DNA of 64,000 nucleotides from Candidatus Gastranaerophilales bacterium (lineage in GTDB: Bacteria; Cyanobacteriota; Vampirovibrionia; Gastranaerophilales; Gastranaerophilaceae), in contig CALUUN010000034.1 in the NCBI GenBank assembly GCA_944323995.1, positions 89,802-153,801 of the forward strand, in the 5' to 3' direction. Within the stretch, counting starts at the first letter, position 1. Each line of letters opens with the position of its first letter. Below, piece after piece: positions 26,253-35,200 of the stretch. The notes beneath the pieces were generated by a model. It saw only the letters and a list, made by a program, of their open reading frames with translations. It was not told the origin of the DNA and did no database searches. Both the position numbers and the translations under genes were made by a program.

Positions 26253-27248
26253 TTATTTCATTTTATACCTACATCTCACAATTGTAAAGTACGGATTTAA
26301 TTTTCCTGTTTCTTGTGCTTGACGTCCCATTTTTACAAGAAGGTTAGAATCATTTTTATTAAAATCATATGTATCAAGTAATGTCACATCTACATAATTT
26401 CCACGAACTTTTGCAGATAACACATCTACACTGCCAAAAGCATTATGTAAATTGGTAAATCCATTAAACCTGAATGATCCGGATACTTCTTTCCCTGACT
26501 TTAAATCTGCATAATTATTTCTTATAAAACTCTCAAGTTCTTCAGAATGAGCTATTACATTAGATACATTGCTATTTTCATGTAAAACGACACCAGGAAC
26601 ATTTACATCTCCAAATTGTGATTTTATTTTATTTTTTATTTTTGTTTTATATGGTGCATACTCACTGGTTAAAGAATCTACATCGTTATATAAAGTACCA
26701 TTTTTTCTTATATAATCATGATTATAAATTCCTGTAGAATCAGACGCCATATTCCATAACGCTACAGCATCATTTTGATTTAATGGATAGCCTCCCGCAT
26801 TAATTAAAAGATTAAGAGTTTTTTCATTTAATAAACCATCTGTGCTATTGATATTACGTTCAAAATAATTTCTAATTCCTGCATTTTTATTTATCGGATA
26901 ATTATTATAAGTTATACCGCCGTCTAATTTTAATGTTGGTTCAATATCCTCAGCAGCACCGGTATTAGTTCCACTATGTTCATAATTATTCCCCCCAACA
27001 CCATCAGGTTTGGAGCGATAATGTGCTCTTACCTCAGTTCCGTCATCACGGGTGTATGCATGAACATAGACAACGTCAGGATTACCGGAAAGGTCGCTTT
27101 CTCTTGGAATACCCAAATTTTCCATTTGATAATCTATAGCTTTTTCATTTGTCATAAATTCTTCTGCGGACATTTTTCCTATGTCTTCTGCAGTGTAGAT
27201 TTTGTTGTTGTTTGAAATTGTGTTAAAAAAGTTTTTCAAATTTGCCAT
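26253..27248 (-). CDS. Putative polymorphic toxin
   Basis: 331 aa. The N-terminal segment (about 1-100; EEFMTNEKAIDYQMENLGIPRESDL, then VVYVHAYTRDDGTEVRAHYRSKPDG) looks like a conserved carrier region. The middle (110-210) and the C-terminal module (about 215-331; GVVLHENSNVSNVIAHSEELESFIRNN, FRFNGFTNLHNAFGSVDVLSAKVRGNY, DTYDFNKND, NPYFTIVRCRYK) are distinct. The C-terminal end recurs as two orphan copies downstream among immunity-like genes, the signature of polymorphic toxins. No signal peptide is visible. GAGGAG precedes the ATG. Catalytic activity is not recognised. Confidence 0.6.
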   Translation of the reverse strand: MANLKNFFNTISNNNKIYTAEDIGKMSAEEFMTNEKAIDYQMENLGIPRESDLSGNPDVVYVHAYTRDDGTEVRAHYRSKPDGVGGNNYEHSGTNTGAAEDIEPTLKLDGGITYNNYPINKNAGIRNYFERNINSTDGLLNEKTLNLLINAGGYPLNQNDAVALWNMASDSTGIYNHDYIRKNGTLYNDVDSLTSEYAPYKTKIKNKIKSQFGDVNVPGVVLHENSNVSNVIAHSEELESFIRNNYADLKSGKEVSGSFRFNGFTNLHNAFGSVDVLSAKVRGNYVDVTLLDTYDFNKNDSNLLVKMGRQAQETGKLNPYFTIVRCRYKMK

Positions 27249-27383
27249 TTATATTTCTCCTCAGCATGTAAAGTTGTATTTATCAATTAATGTTGAATAA
27301 TATTATAATAACATTATTTTGTTAATTTGTCAACTATGTTGATTTATAATTTTAAATATGATACAATTTTTTTGAGGTAAATT

Positions 27384-27770
27384 ATGGATAAACAAACACA
27401 ACTAATAAAATTCGGTACAGTTATAAAGCAAAGACGTCTGGCTTTAAAATTCAGCTTAAGAGATTTAGAGAAACTATCCAGCGTAAGTGCTGCTTTAATC
27501 ACAAAACTTGAAAACGGGAAAATGGCAAATTTTCCAAAAGCTATTACGATTAAACAACTTAGTGATGCATTAATGTTTAATGACGAATTATTTGTTCTTG
27601 CGGATATTTTGTTTGAACCGAAAGAGCAAAAAAATATACCTCCAAAAACGTTTGAAGACGAATTAAGGGAATTGCTGGCAACTAAAACAACGCTTAATTC
27701 CGATAATATTACTCAGGTAATTTATTTTGTATCGGGACTGGAAAAACTGCAAAAAATGCAAAAGTTATAA
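27384..27770 (+). CDS. XRE-family transcriptional regulator
   Basis: 128 aa. Helix-turn-helix near the N-terminus: KQRRLALKFSLRDLEKLSSVSAALITKLENGKM. The C-terminal half (LFEPKEQKNIPPKTFEDELRELLATK) is probably for dimerisation. Divergent from the toxin, with 135 bases between them, so it may control the toxin array. A GATACAAT -10 and a GAGGT ribosome-binding site precede the ATG. Confidence 0.8.
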   Translation: MDKQTQLIKFGTVIKQRRLALKFSLRDLEKLSSVSAALITKLENGKMANFPKAITIKQLSDALMFNDELFVLADILFEPKEQKNIPPKTFEDELRELLATKTTLNSDNITQVIYFVSGLEKLQKMQKL

Positions 27771-27843
27771 TTTTTCTGACTTAAATGTCAAACTTGCGAT
27801 ACTTTTTCTCAAAATCCCTGATACATAACAGCTAAAAGCCACC

Positions 27844-27866
27844 AAAAAAGAGCCTTTTCGGCTCTT
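27844..27866 (-). terminator. Terminator, probably the original one of tRNA-Ile
   Basis: Stem AAGAGCC / GGCTCTT with a 5-base loop, followed on the minus strand by six T. It lies 11 bases downstream (minus strand) of the 17-base copy of the tRNA-Ile 3' end, where a tRNA terminator would sit before the island inserted. It may also end the plus-strand regulator transcript. Confidence 0.75.
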
Positions 27867-27876
27867 GTTGTAAAAT

Positions 27877-27893
27877 CTGGGCCGCAGTGGACT
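27877..27893 (-). repeat. Left attachment site (copy of tRNA-Ile 3' end)
   Basis: CTGGGCCGCAGTGGACT, identical to 63802-63818, where it forms the acceptor and T-arm 3' side of tRNA-Ile. Both copies have the same orientation, and the island lies on the 3' side of the tRNA, as expected for a tRNA-targeting tyrosine recombinase. Confidence 0.8.
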
Positions 27894-28022
27894 GTCTTGG
27901 ATTTGCTCCACGCTCACAGAGTTTCGCCTTAAAGCCTGCGGCTAAGCTGGCTCAATCTGTTCGCAATCCGGACTAACTCAATGTCGTTCGTGTCGTCCGT
28001 CCGCAAATCCGCTCGAACCACT
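27894..28022 (-). other. Palindrome-rich insert next to the attachment site, splitting a tRNA-Ile T-arm-like sequence
   Basis: In tRNA-Ile the 17-mer is followed by CGAACCAC. Here 118 bases intervene before CGAACCAC (28012-28019) resumes. The insert has GGATTTGC near one end and GCAAATCC near the other, plus internal CGAAC...TTGAG repeats. It may be a small palindromic mobile element or scar of an earlier insertion. It is the only clear structure in the 297-base gap between the regulator and hipA. Confidence 0.45.
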
Positions 28023-28067
28023 ATAAAGAAACTTTTGTTTAAAGATTAAATGCACAAAAATATGAGA

Positions 28068-29174
28068 TTAATTAAATAATTTAGAACATTTTTCTTGAAT
28101 ATTTAATGCAACATCTTTTGCAAATTTTTCCTTGAGTCCTATATTTTGGGCAACCGCCAATATATCATCTAAAGTTGGATTTTTGCCTTCTCCGTTGATT
28201 GTTGTTGCGTGTTCGCCATTAAATGAAAAACTATAAGTCAAATCATACGCAGGAGATAAATGCCATTCTTTTTTTGTATCATCAAAAAGAAAAGAAAAAT
28301 TTTTTGAATGGTCATCTCTGTTGTGTGCAAATACATTAAAACACATCAACCTAAATAACTGTTCAATATCCTTATAATTTCTTGTTAATTCCAGTGTTAA
28401 TTTCATCAATGTATTGTAATCAAGATTAGGAAGCCTGTGACTTGTCTCTAATAGTCCGCTAACTGATACCATATGAACTTTTTTACCATTTTTACGGTCA
28501 AACCTTTTTACTCCAAAATACCCCGAACAAATTTTTGATGGAAAGAGGCGTGTTTCAGGCATAGTTATTCCACAATCTTTTGCGCATAATGAATATTGAT
28601 ACTCTTTTTCGCCAATATTTTTAGGGTCAAAAGATGACGGGAATTTAATTATCCAGTCTTCGTTATCTATAGAAGTTAAAATTTTAGGCCTTGCACCGCC
28701 GGATGAACCGCCAAGTTGAAAAAGTTCATCTAAGTTAGCCGAATCTTGTGATTCCAGTATTTTGGAACACTCTTGAGCAAGAATGTCATAATCGCAAATT
28801 TTGTTTTCCGTTTCAAATATGTGTTCAGGCTTATAAGTCAAGGCACCCATCCCGCTTTTCTGAACAACAGCAAGACGATTAAGATTATCAATTTCAGCAG
28901 GATTTATTTTGTTTTTCAAAAACAATCTGTCAACAAGCAACCGTCCCCAACCGTCAGGCAGACTGTCATTAAAAACGCCAAACAATCCGCCAAAAGGTTC
29001 GTATTTGGGGACAAAAACTTTCTTGACAAGGGGCAGGCTAAAAGGTGAAATGCTAAAACCGTTATTCAACCAGTCCGAATCATATTCAAAAGCAACAACT
29101 CTTTCGTGAGTTTTTGCAAGAGTTCCGACTAAAATATCGTTATAAAATACTTTTAAATATTTATAATTGTCCAT
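28068..29174 (-). CDS. hipA: HipA toxin (Ser/Thr kinase)
   Basis: 368 aa. The N-terminal HipA domain (VGTLAKTHERVVAFEYDSDWLNNGFSISPFSLPL) and GLFGVFNDSLPDGWGRLLVDR are typical. The kinase domain shows FQLGGSSGGARPK (the loop containing the autophosphorylated Ser region), WIIKFPSS, the catalytic NVFAHNRDDHSKNFSFL and the metal-binding LSPAYDLTYS. HipA kinases inactivate aminoacyl-tRNA synthetases such as GltX and cause growth arrest. It overlaps hipB by 14 bases. At 368 aa it is shorter than E. coli HipA (440), like many single-domain versions. Confidence 0.93.
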   Translation of the reverse strand: MDNYKYLKVFYNDILVGTLAKTHERVVAFEYDSDWLNNGFSISPFSLPLVKKVFVPKYEPFGGLFGVFNDSLPDGWGRLLVDRLFLKNKINPAEIDNLNRLAVVQKSGMGALTYKPEHIFETENKICDYDILAQECSKILESQDSANLDELFQLGGSSGGARPKILTSIDNEDWIIKFPSSFDPKNIGEKEYQYSLCAKDCGITMPETRLFPSKICSGYFGVKRFDRKNGKKVHMVSVSGLLETSHRLPNLDYNTLMKLTLELTRNYKDIEQLFRLMCFNVFAHNRDDHSKNFSFLFDDTKKEWHLSPAYDLTYSFSFNGEHATTINGEGKNPTLDDILAVAQNIGLKEKFAKDVALNIQEKCSKLFN

Positions 29175-29445
29175 TTATGACCTCATCAATGGAAGTGTAA
29201 TTTTTTTGTGTAAACAAATTTTCCAAATCCCCTTCTAAATTGAGAGCAATCAGAATTTTTATAAAAGAATTCAAAGAAATTTCATACTTTGATTCAAACC
29301 TTTTGATAGAACCAAGGCTGACACCCGATTTTGAAGCAAGCTGAATTTGTGAAATCTTAAGTTTTTTACGTTGCTGCTTAATTTTTTCAACTAATTCTTT
29401 TGCTATTTCATTAGGAGTTTTAGGGTTAAACAAAAAACTGTTCAT
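29161..29445 (-). CDS. hipB: HipB antitoxin (XRE regulator)
   Basis: 94 aa with a helix-turn-helix, KISQIQLASKSGVSLGSIKRFESKYEISLNSFIKILIALNLEGDL, the form used by HipB-type antitoxins that both bind HipA and repress the operon. First gene of the pair. Its start overlaps an operator palindrome and it appears to be expressed from a near-leaderless promoter. Confidence 0.88.
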   Translation of the reverse strand: MNSFLFNPKTPNEIAKELVEKIKQQRKKLKISQIQLASKSGVSLGSIKRFESKYEISLNSFIKILIALNLEGDLENLFTQKNYTSIDEVINGQL

Positions 29446-29505
29446 AGATAATATATTATACTATTTTTATTAAAAAGTCAATATTTAGATAATATATTAT
29501 CTAAA
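29446..29505 (-). promoter_or_regulatory. hipBA promoter with two operators
   Basis: A perfect 22-bp palindrome, TTTAGATAATA and its mirror, occupies 29484-29505. A second AGATAATATATTAT copy occupies 29446-29459, directly against the hipB ATG. Between them on the minus strand lie TTGACT (29481-29476) and TAATAT (29458-29453) with a 17-bp spacer; the ATG follows 7 bases later. Autoregulation by HipB is inferred. Confidence 0.75.
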
Positions 29506-29529
29506 AAGATATACAATCTTCCCCAAAAC

Positions 29530-29562
29530 AAAATACAACAAAATGAAGTTATGTTGTATTTT
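29530..29562. other. Hairpin of unknown role
   Basis: AAAATACAAC (29530-29539) and its exact inverse GTTGTATTTT (29553-29562) around a 13-base loop; flanking CCCCAAAA / GAGGG extend it weakly. There is no good T-run. It lies between hipB and the integrase leader. Confidence 0.4.
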
Positions 29563-29624
29563 GAGGGTAAATATATGTGGGTAGGGGTGAACGGATTTTT
29601 TCAGGCGGTAGTTTTTGAATGCTA

Positions 29625-29662
29625 TTTAAGCGATATTTAAACGCTGTTTAAAAGGTGTTTAA
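29625..29662 (+). repeat. Four iterons with 11-bp period upstream of the integrase
   Basis: TTTAA occurs at 29625, 29636, 29647 and 29658, each in a unit close to TRTTTAAANG. A TTGTGTC follows the last unit. A second array with the same period and the same trailing TTGTGTC is at 46354-46391. The one-helical-turn period suggests cooperative protein binding on one face of the DNA. Confidence 0.65.
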
Positions 29663-29732
29663 ATTTTGTGTCATTGGACTTTACTTTTTGTACCGAAGAA
29701 GTAATCATTGTCTAGGATTAAACGGATTTCAA

Positions 29733-30272
29733 ATGAACATAGTACAACCTATAAAAACGATAGAAGATATTCAAAAGATTAAAAAATATCTTGCAAAAAA
29801 GCCAAGGAATGCACTACTTTTCAGCTTTGGGATAAATACAGGACTAAGGATATCGGATATTCTTTCGCTTAATGTTGGGGGCGTAAAAGACAGAGATTAT
29901 ATTGAAATCAGAGAGAAAAAGACGAATAAGTATAAGAAATTTCCGCTTAATATGTTTTTAAAAGCGGAGATAGAAGAGTTTGTAAAAGATAAACCGCCTG
30001 TGCTGCCGTTATTTTATACACAAAAACATTGCAGACTGGATAGAGCACAGGCGTATAGGATTTTGAATAAAGCCGCACAAGCCGTTGGTATGAAGGAAAG
30101 AATCGGAACACATACGCTAAGGAAGACATTTGGGTATCATCATTATAAAAAATATAATGATATCGTACTCCTGCAAAAAATCTTTAACCACTCCTCACCC
30201 TCAGTAACACTTCGCTACATCGGCATCGAACAAGACACCATTGACGAAAGCTATATGAATTTTTATTTGTAA
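29733..30272 (+). CDS. Short tyrosine recombinase, probable island integrase
   Basis: 179 aa from ATG 29733 (an upstream in-frame TTG/ATG region to 29655 looks non-coding and overlaps the iterons). It is essentially a catalytic domain: SFGINTGLRISDILSL (Arg I), HTLRKTFGYHHY (His-x2-Arg), IFNHSSPSVTLRYIGI (His and Tyr). The N-terminal core-binding domain is reduced to about 20 residues. Being the only phage-type integrase in the island and 1.8 kb from the left attachment site, it is the obvious candidate for integration into tRNA-Ile. Confidence 0.82.
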   Translation: MNIVQPIKTIEDIQKIKKYLAKKPRNALLFSFGINTGLRISDILSLNVGGVKDRDYIEIREKKTNKYKKFPLNMFLKAEIEEFVKDKPPVLPLFYTQKHCRLDRAQAYRILNKAAQAVGMKERIGTHTLRKTFGYHHYKKYNDIVLLQKIFNHSSPSVTLRYIGIEQDTIDESYMNFYL

Positions 30273-30305
30273 AACTGTCATAGTGGATAATAGAATCAAA
30301 AGTAA

Positions 30306-30656
30306 TTATTTATAGCTTCCGACTTTTCTACCGTATTTGTCGTATTCGGTAATTCTACCGGATGAGTCTTTTTTAAATGAACCTACTTTTTGTCCGTACT
30401 TATCATATTTTGTAGTTATGCCATTAGAATTTGTTTTGTAACTTCCAGTCTTTTGACCATATTTGTCATACTTGTTGTATCCATTGGTTGTCTTTTTGTA
30501 TGAGCCAGTTTTAGAACCGTATCTGTCATAAGAATTGTAGCCTGAAGTTGTTTGCCTGTAAGAACCTGTCTTTTGACCATACCTATCATAGGAAGTAACT
30601 GCAAAAGCAACATTTGCAAAGAATAACATCAACAATAAAACTAAAAATTTCTTCAT
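30306..30656 (-). CDS. Secreted protein made of five YDxYGxKTGSY repeats
   Basis: 116 aa from ATG 30656, which has AAGGAG upstream (the longer in-frame start at 30704 has no support). MKKFLVLLLMLFFANVAFA is a signal peptide. The mature protein is almost entirely five tandem units of about 20 residues: YDRYGQKTGSYRQTTSGYN, YDRYGSKTGSYKKTTNGYN, YDKYGQKTGSYKTNSNG, YDKYGQKVGSFKKDSSG, YDKYGRKVGSYK. Such aromatic/glycine repeats resemble surface or periplasmic repeat proteins. Function unknown; its presence inside a defence island is unexplained. Confidence 0.75.
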   Translation of the reverse strand: MKKFLVLLLMLFFANVAFAVTSYDRYGQKTGSYRQTTSGYNSYDRYGSKTGSYKKTTNGYNKYDKYGQKTGSYKTNSNGITTKYDKYGQKVGSFKKDSSGRITEYDKYGRKVGSYK

Positions 30657-30707
30657 ACACAACTCCTTTATAATCATAACGAAATAAGGCTGAAAATTGT
30701 TCAAATA

Positions 30708-30905
30708 TTAATATTTTTCATCTTCATCATCATATTCATAGTTAGACCATTTTTCTCTTTCTAAAGCTTTTCTGTCATATTTAGAATCTTCCATTTCATC
30801 CCATCCAGATTCGTACATATTCGCCATTTCTTGGTCTCTAGCCTTATTTCTGTACTTTCTATTTTGATTACCAGAATCCCCAAATAAAAACTCAAATAAT
30901 CCCAT
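30708..30905 (-). CDS. Small acidic protein, unknown
   Basis: 65 aa from ATG 30905 (GAGGTG upstream). A short hydrophobic start (MGLFEFLFGDS) is followed by a strongly charged, tyrosine-rich tail (WDEMEDSKYDRKALEREKWSNYEYDDEDEKY). The hydrophobic start is too short for a signal peptide. Same strand as the repeat protein and about 50 bases upstream of it, so they may be one transcript. Divergent from the BREX operon. Confidence 0.5.
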   Translation of the reverse strand: MGLFEFLFGDSGNQNRKYRNKARDQEMANMYESGWDEMEDSKYDRKALEREKWSNYEYDDEDEKY

Positions 30906-31035
30906 AAACACCTCAAATTATAATTTGTTACTTTTGTAGTATAGCACAAAACTTTGAACAATTTACTTGTTATTTGATTTATTAAGTAATACGCTAAAGA
31001 TGTTAAAAACAGCATGTTTGTAGTAAGATTATACT

Positions 31036-31656
31036 ATGGTTAAACGAGATGTTTGTAATTCTGTTTCTAAAGAATATAGTGCTAGGATGACAGGAAATCA
31101 ATTTCTTTATCCAGAGTTTAAGGTTGCAGTTAAATTACTACAAGAAGGCTTGAGCAAAAAAGAAGCAACCGATAAAATTATTAATGAGAATTTATTTGAA
31201 TATCGTTCTTTTAAGGCTATAAACAAACATATTGGTGCTGTATGGGAAAGAGCAAACTATTTAGATGACTATTTGATTGAAGTGCTATTAACTGAACCTA
31301 ATGAAATAGGAAGACTTATTAATTTTTATGCAATTTTAAAATATGACAGATTATTTCTTGAATTTATGGAAGAAGTCTTAATAGATAAAGTGTTTTCAAG
31401 ACAAATGGAAGTTTCTAAATCTGATATATCCAACTATTTTTCGATTAAAGCAGAACAGAGTGAAACTGTGGCTAACTTTAAAGAAACAACATTAAAAAGG
31501 CTTAGATTAGCGTATTTTGAGATTCTAAGTGGAGCTGGATATATAGGAACAAATAGAGATAATGCAGAATTAACAATCCCTATAGGTATATACCAGATTA
31601 CTAATCATTTAGAAGAAATTGGTGATAAAAGGTATGCAAAAGCAATGTTAGGATAA
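31036..31656 (+). CDS. brxA: BREX protein BrxA (DUF1819)
   Basis: 206 aa. First gene of the BREX operon; small helical nucleic-acid-binding protein of known family but uncertain role. YSARMTGNQFLYPEFKVAVKLLQEGLSKKEATDKIINENLFEYRS and the DISNYFSIKAEQSETVANFKETTLKRLRLAYFEIL region are typical of BrxA. A TAAGAT hexamer lies 6 bases before the ATG with no ribosome-binding site, similar to the leaderless starts of the core genes, but its -35 is poor. brxB follows after 3 bases. Confidence 0.9.
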   Translation: MVKRDVCNSVSKEYSARMTGNQFLYPEFKVAVKLLQEGLSKKEATDKIINENLFEYRSFKAINKHIGAVWERANYLDDYLIEVLLTEPNEIGRLINFYAILKYDRLFLEFMEEVLIDKVFSRQMEVSKSDISNYFSIKAEQSETVANFKETTLKRLRLAYFEILSGAGYIGTNRDNAELTIPIGIYQITNHLEEIGDKRYAKAMLG

Positions 31657-31659
31657 GTA

Positions 31660-32259
31660 ATGGAACTTAGAGCAAGACTGGATAAAATTAAAGCAATAAT
31701 TGAACAGGATTCGTTTTTCAATCAACAATCGTTGGGTGGAGAGTTAAATTTTCATATCTTTGATTATGAACCATCAGATGAACTAATTGTAAGGAGATAT
31801 ATCAAGGATTTTGTAAGCAGTTATTCTTATGCCAATTCAAAGATTAAACCTATAGAATTTGATTTATTTGAGATGTTATTAAAAATCCTAACTGATAAAA
31901 CTGCTGGTAGTAAAACTTATCTTGATTTAGCAATAGAAACTGAAGAAAGACAAGGAACAGAAAGTCTTATTAATACTCTTAGAGGGGTTATTAATATAGA
32001 AGAATTTGTAAATATGATAAAAAAAGAGCTAGGAGATAGTAATCTTGTTATTTTATCTGGTGTAGGAAAGGTATATCCTTTGGTAAGGTCGCATAATGTC
32101 TTAAATAATCTTCATGCAGTTTTAGATAAGATTCCAGTTATTATGTTCTATCCTGGTACATATGACCAAAAAGAATTAAGGCTATTTAAAGGTTCAAACT
32201 TTGATGGCTTAAAAGATGATAATTATTACAGAGCATTTAGGCTTGTTGCAAATGAGTAA
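31660..32259 (+). CDS. brxB: BREX protein BrxB (DUF1788)
   Basis: 199 aa. MELRARLDKIKAIIEQDSFFNQQSLGGELNFHIFDYEPSDELIVRRYI at the N-terminus, NLVILSGVGKVYPLVRSHNVLNNLHAVLDKIPVIMFYPGTYDQKELRLF at the C-terminus: the pattern of BrxB. Required for BREX in characterised systems; exact activity unknown. The operon is tight: brxC starts 10 bases after its stop. Confidence 0.9.
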   Translation: MELRARLDKIKAIIEQDSFFNQQSLGGELNFHIFDYEPSDELIVRRYIKDFVSSYSYANSKIKPIEFDLFEMLLKILTDKTAGSKTYLDLAIETEERQGTESLINTLRGVINIEEFVNMIKKELGDSNLVILSGVGKVYPLVRSHNVLNNLHAVLDKIPVIMFYPGTYDQKELRLFKGSNFDGLKDDNYYRAFRLVANE

Positions 32260-32269
32260 AGGTGTAGTT

Positions 32270-35200
32270 ATGAAGCTAAGAGAATTATTTGAGAAAGATA
32301 TTAATAGGAACATTAATGGTGTTGTTAAAGTTGAGCAAGTTGATGACGAAGCTATTATTTATCAAGAATTGGACGAATTTGTCGTTACAAAAGAACTTTC
32401 TAAGCATTTTAGCACTTTTTATAGTAATTATAAAAACTCATTTGAAGAAAGGACTGATAAAATCGGAGTATGGATTTCTGGTTTCTTTGGTTCTGGTAAA
32501 TCTCACTTTTTAAAGATGCTATCATATCTACTTGCCAACAAAGAAGTAAAAGGTAAAAAAACAATAGAATTCTTTGAAGGGAAATCTAATATAGATGATT
32601 GGACTTTTGCTGATATGAAATTAGCTACATCTGTTCCTACAGAAACTATTTTGTTCAACATTGATTCTAAGAGCTCAAAAGATACAAAACAAAGAAAAGA
32701 TGGTATTGTTGAAGTCTTTTTAAAGGTCTTTAACGAATCTCAGGGTTACTCTGCAAACTACCCTAAACTTGCAGATATTGAAAGATACCTTGATAAAAAT
32801 GGAAAATATGAAGAATTCAAACAAATTATAACCTCAGAAAGTGGTGTATCTTGGGAAGAAGCATCTAATGCAGTTGGATTCTTTAAAGACTTCTTTATAA
32901 AGGCATATGTTCAAGTTACAGGGACAACAGAACAAAGTACACAAGACTTATTTAAAGATGTTGTTGAAGATTCGGGGATTACACCAGAAGGGTTTGCAAA
33001 GCTAATAAAAGAATATCTCGAAAGTAAAGGTAGTAAGAATCGAATTATTTTCTTAGTCGATGAAATTGGGCAATTTATAAGCGATAATACAAACCTTATG
33101 CTTAGTTTACAGACAGTTGTTGAAAACTTGGGTACTATGTGTAATGGAAGAGCTTGGGTAATGGTAACATCTCAAGAAGCAATAGATTCTATAACAAAAG
33201 AACGTTTCAGAGACCAAGATTTCTCAAAAATCCAAGGCAGATTTGATACAAAATTAAGTTTATCTGGTTCAAACACTGATGAAGTTATCAAACGAAGATT
33301 ATTAGAAAAGAGAACAGATGCAAGAACTCTTCTTTCTAATTACTACAACGAACAAGAAAAGATTTTGGCGAATTTAATAACATTTTCAAGCCAAACTTCT
33401 GGAATGAAAATGTATGAGAACTCAGATGATTTTGTTGATTGTTATCCATTTGTCCCATATCAATTCAAGTTGTTGCAAAGTGTATTTACAGAATTAAGAA
33501 ACTTCTCTCATGCTGGGGCTCACTTAGCTTCAGGGGAGCGTTCTATGCTTAATGCATTCCACACAGCATTAAAAGAGTATGGGGACAAAGAGATTACAGA
33601 ATTAGTTCCATTTAATGTTTTTTATTCTACGATTCAAACCTTTATAGATACAGATATTGTCAGAATAATTGCACAAGCAAAAGAGGGTAATCCAGATATA
33701 GAAGATTTTGATATTGAAGTCTTAACTGTTTTATTCTTGATTAAATACATTAAAGAAGTTCCTTGTGATGTAGAAAATATTGCAACATTAATGATATCAA
33801 ATATTAATGAAAGCAAAAATGCACTAAAATCCAAAATAGAAGGAGCTTTAACAAGATTAAAACAAGCTACATTAATACAACAAAATGGAGAAGAATATTC
33901 ATTCTTAACAAACGAAGAACAAGATGTTACAAGAGGCATAAAAAACACTCAGATTGATTCTAGCGATGTATTAAATGAAGTCTATAGAAATATATATGAA
34001 GAAATTTATACTAAAAAGTCAATAACTCCATATCCTCAAGGACAGTCTTATTATTTTGTAAGAAAAGTTGATGATGTAGTAAGAGGAAGCCAAGCAGAAG
34101 ATATAGAAGTTAAATTTATTACTTCTATGAACTCTGATTATAAATTCAGCGAATCTGAGCTAAAAATGAAGTTCCTTGCAGGAAATACATTATTTATCAA
34201 ATTGAATGAAAACGGTTACCTACAAGAGCTTGAAACTATCTTAAAAACAGATAAGTATATCAAGCAAAAAAGCAGTGTAAAACAGTCTGAAATGCAGGAT
34301 ATGATATTAAAAAACAGAGGTGCTGAATTAATAGAACGCAAGAAAAGGGTAAAAACTTTATTAGAACAAGCTATTCTTGAATCTACTTTCTACACAAACG
34401 GTCAGATTATGGAAGTTAGTGCAACAAGTGCTGCTGCAAAGATTGAAAATGCATTGAAACAAATTGTAGAAAATACATATACGAATCTTCATTTTATCCA
34501 AGAAAGAGTTAGGGATGAAAAAGAAATCCATGCAAAACTCATTGCTCCTCAAGGTAAATTGGATGAAAGAAACAAAAAAGCTCTTGATGATGTTTTAGCA
34601 TTTATTCAACTAAATAACTCGATGAGTTGCACTGTTACAATGCAGGGATTAAAACAACAATATACAAGAAAACCTTTTGGTTGGTCTATAAATGATATTG
34701 CAGGTGTTGTAGCAGATTTAGCTGTAAAGGGAGATATTTCTATTCTCTATAATGGTGTTCAATGCAATTATCAGGATTATAATACAGTAAAATATTTGAC
34801 AAATGACAGAGAAATCCAAAGCACTGTAATCAAATTGAAAGAAAAAATAGATAGTGCAAAAATCCAGCAAGTAATAGCAATAGCACAAGAACTATTTGAA
34901 AAACAAGACTTTGTAGATGATGGAGAAAAACTTGCAAATTCAATAAGAGAAAATCTTCAAAATATGATTGGAGATTTACAAGAGCTTAATGGAAGACATA
35001 ATAACCCCAAATATCCTAAAAAGACTGTTATTGAACTTGGTCTTTCTACATTAAAAGAGCTTAAGAATGAGCCAGATGTAAACGGATTATTTGATTTATT
35101 AATAAGACAAAAAGAAAATCTATTAACTTGGAAACAAGAATATAAACTTCTCAAATCATTCTTTAATACTCAAGTTGGTATTTTTGATGAATCATTGAAA

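Noticed and set aside
27894..28022. tmRNA or small RNA gene beside the left att site
   Set aside because: The tRNA-like match covers only part of the T arm and acceptor 3' strand; there is no acceptor 5' strand or tag frame.
31030..31035. TATACT as the -10 box of brxA
   Set aside because: It abuts the ATG, leaving no room for a start site; TAAGAT at 31024-31029 fits better but lacks a good -35, so brxA is not counted as firm support for leaderless starts.
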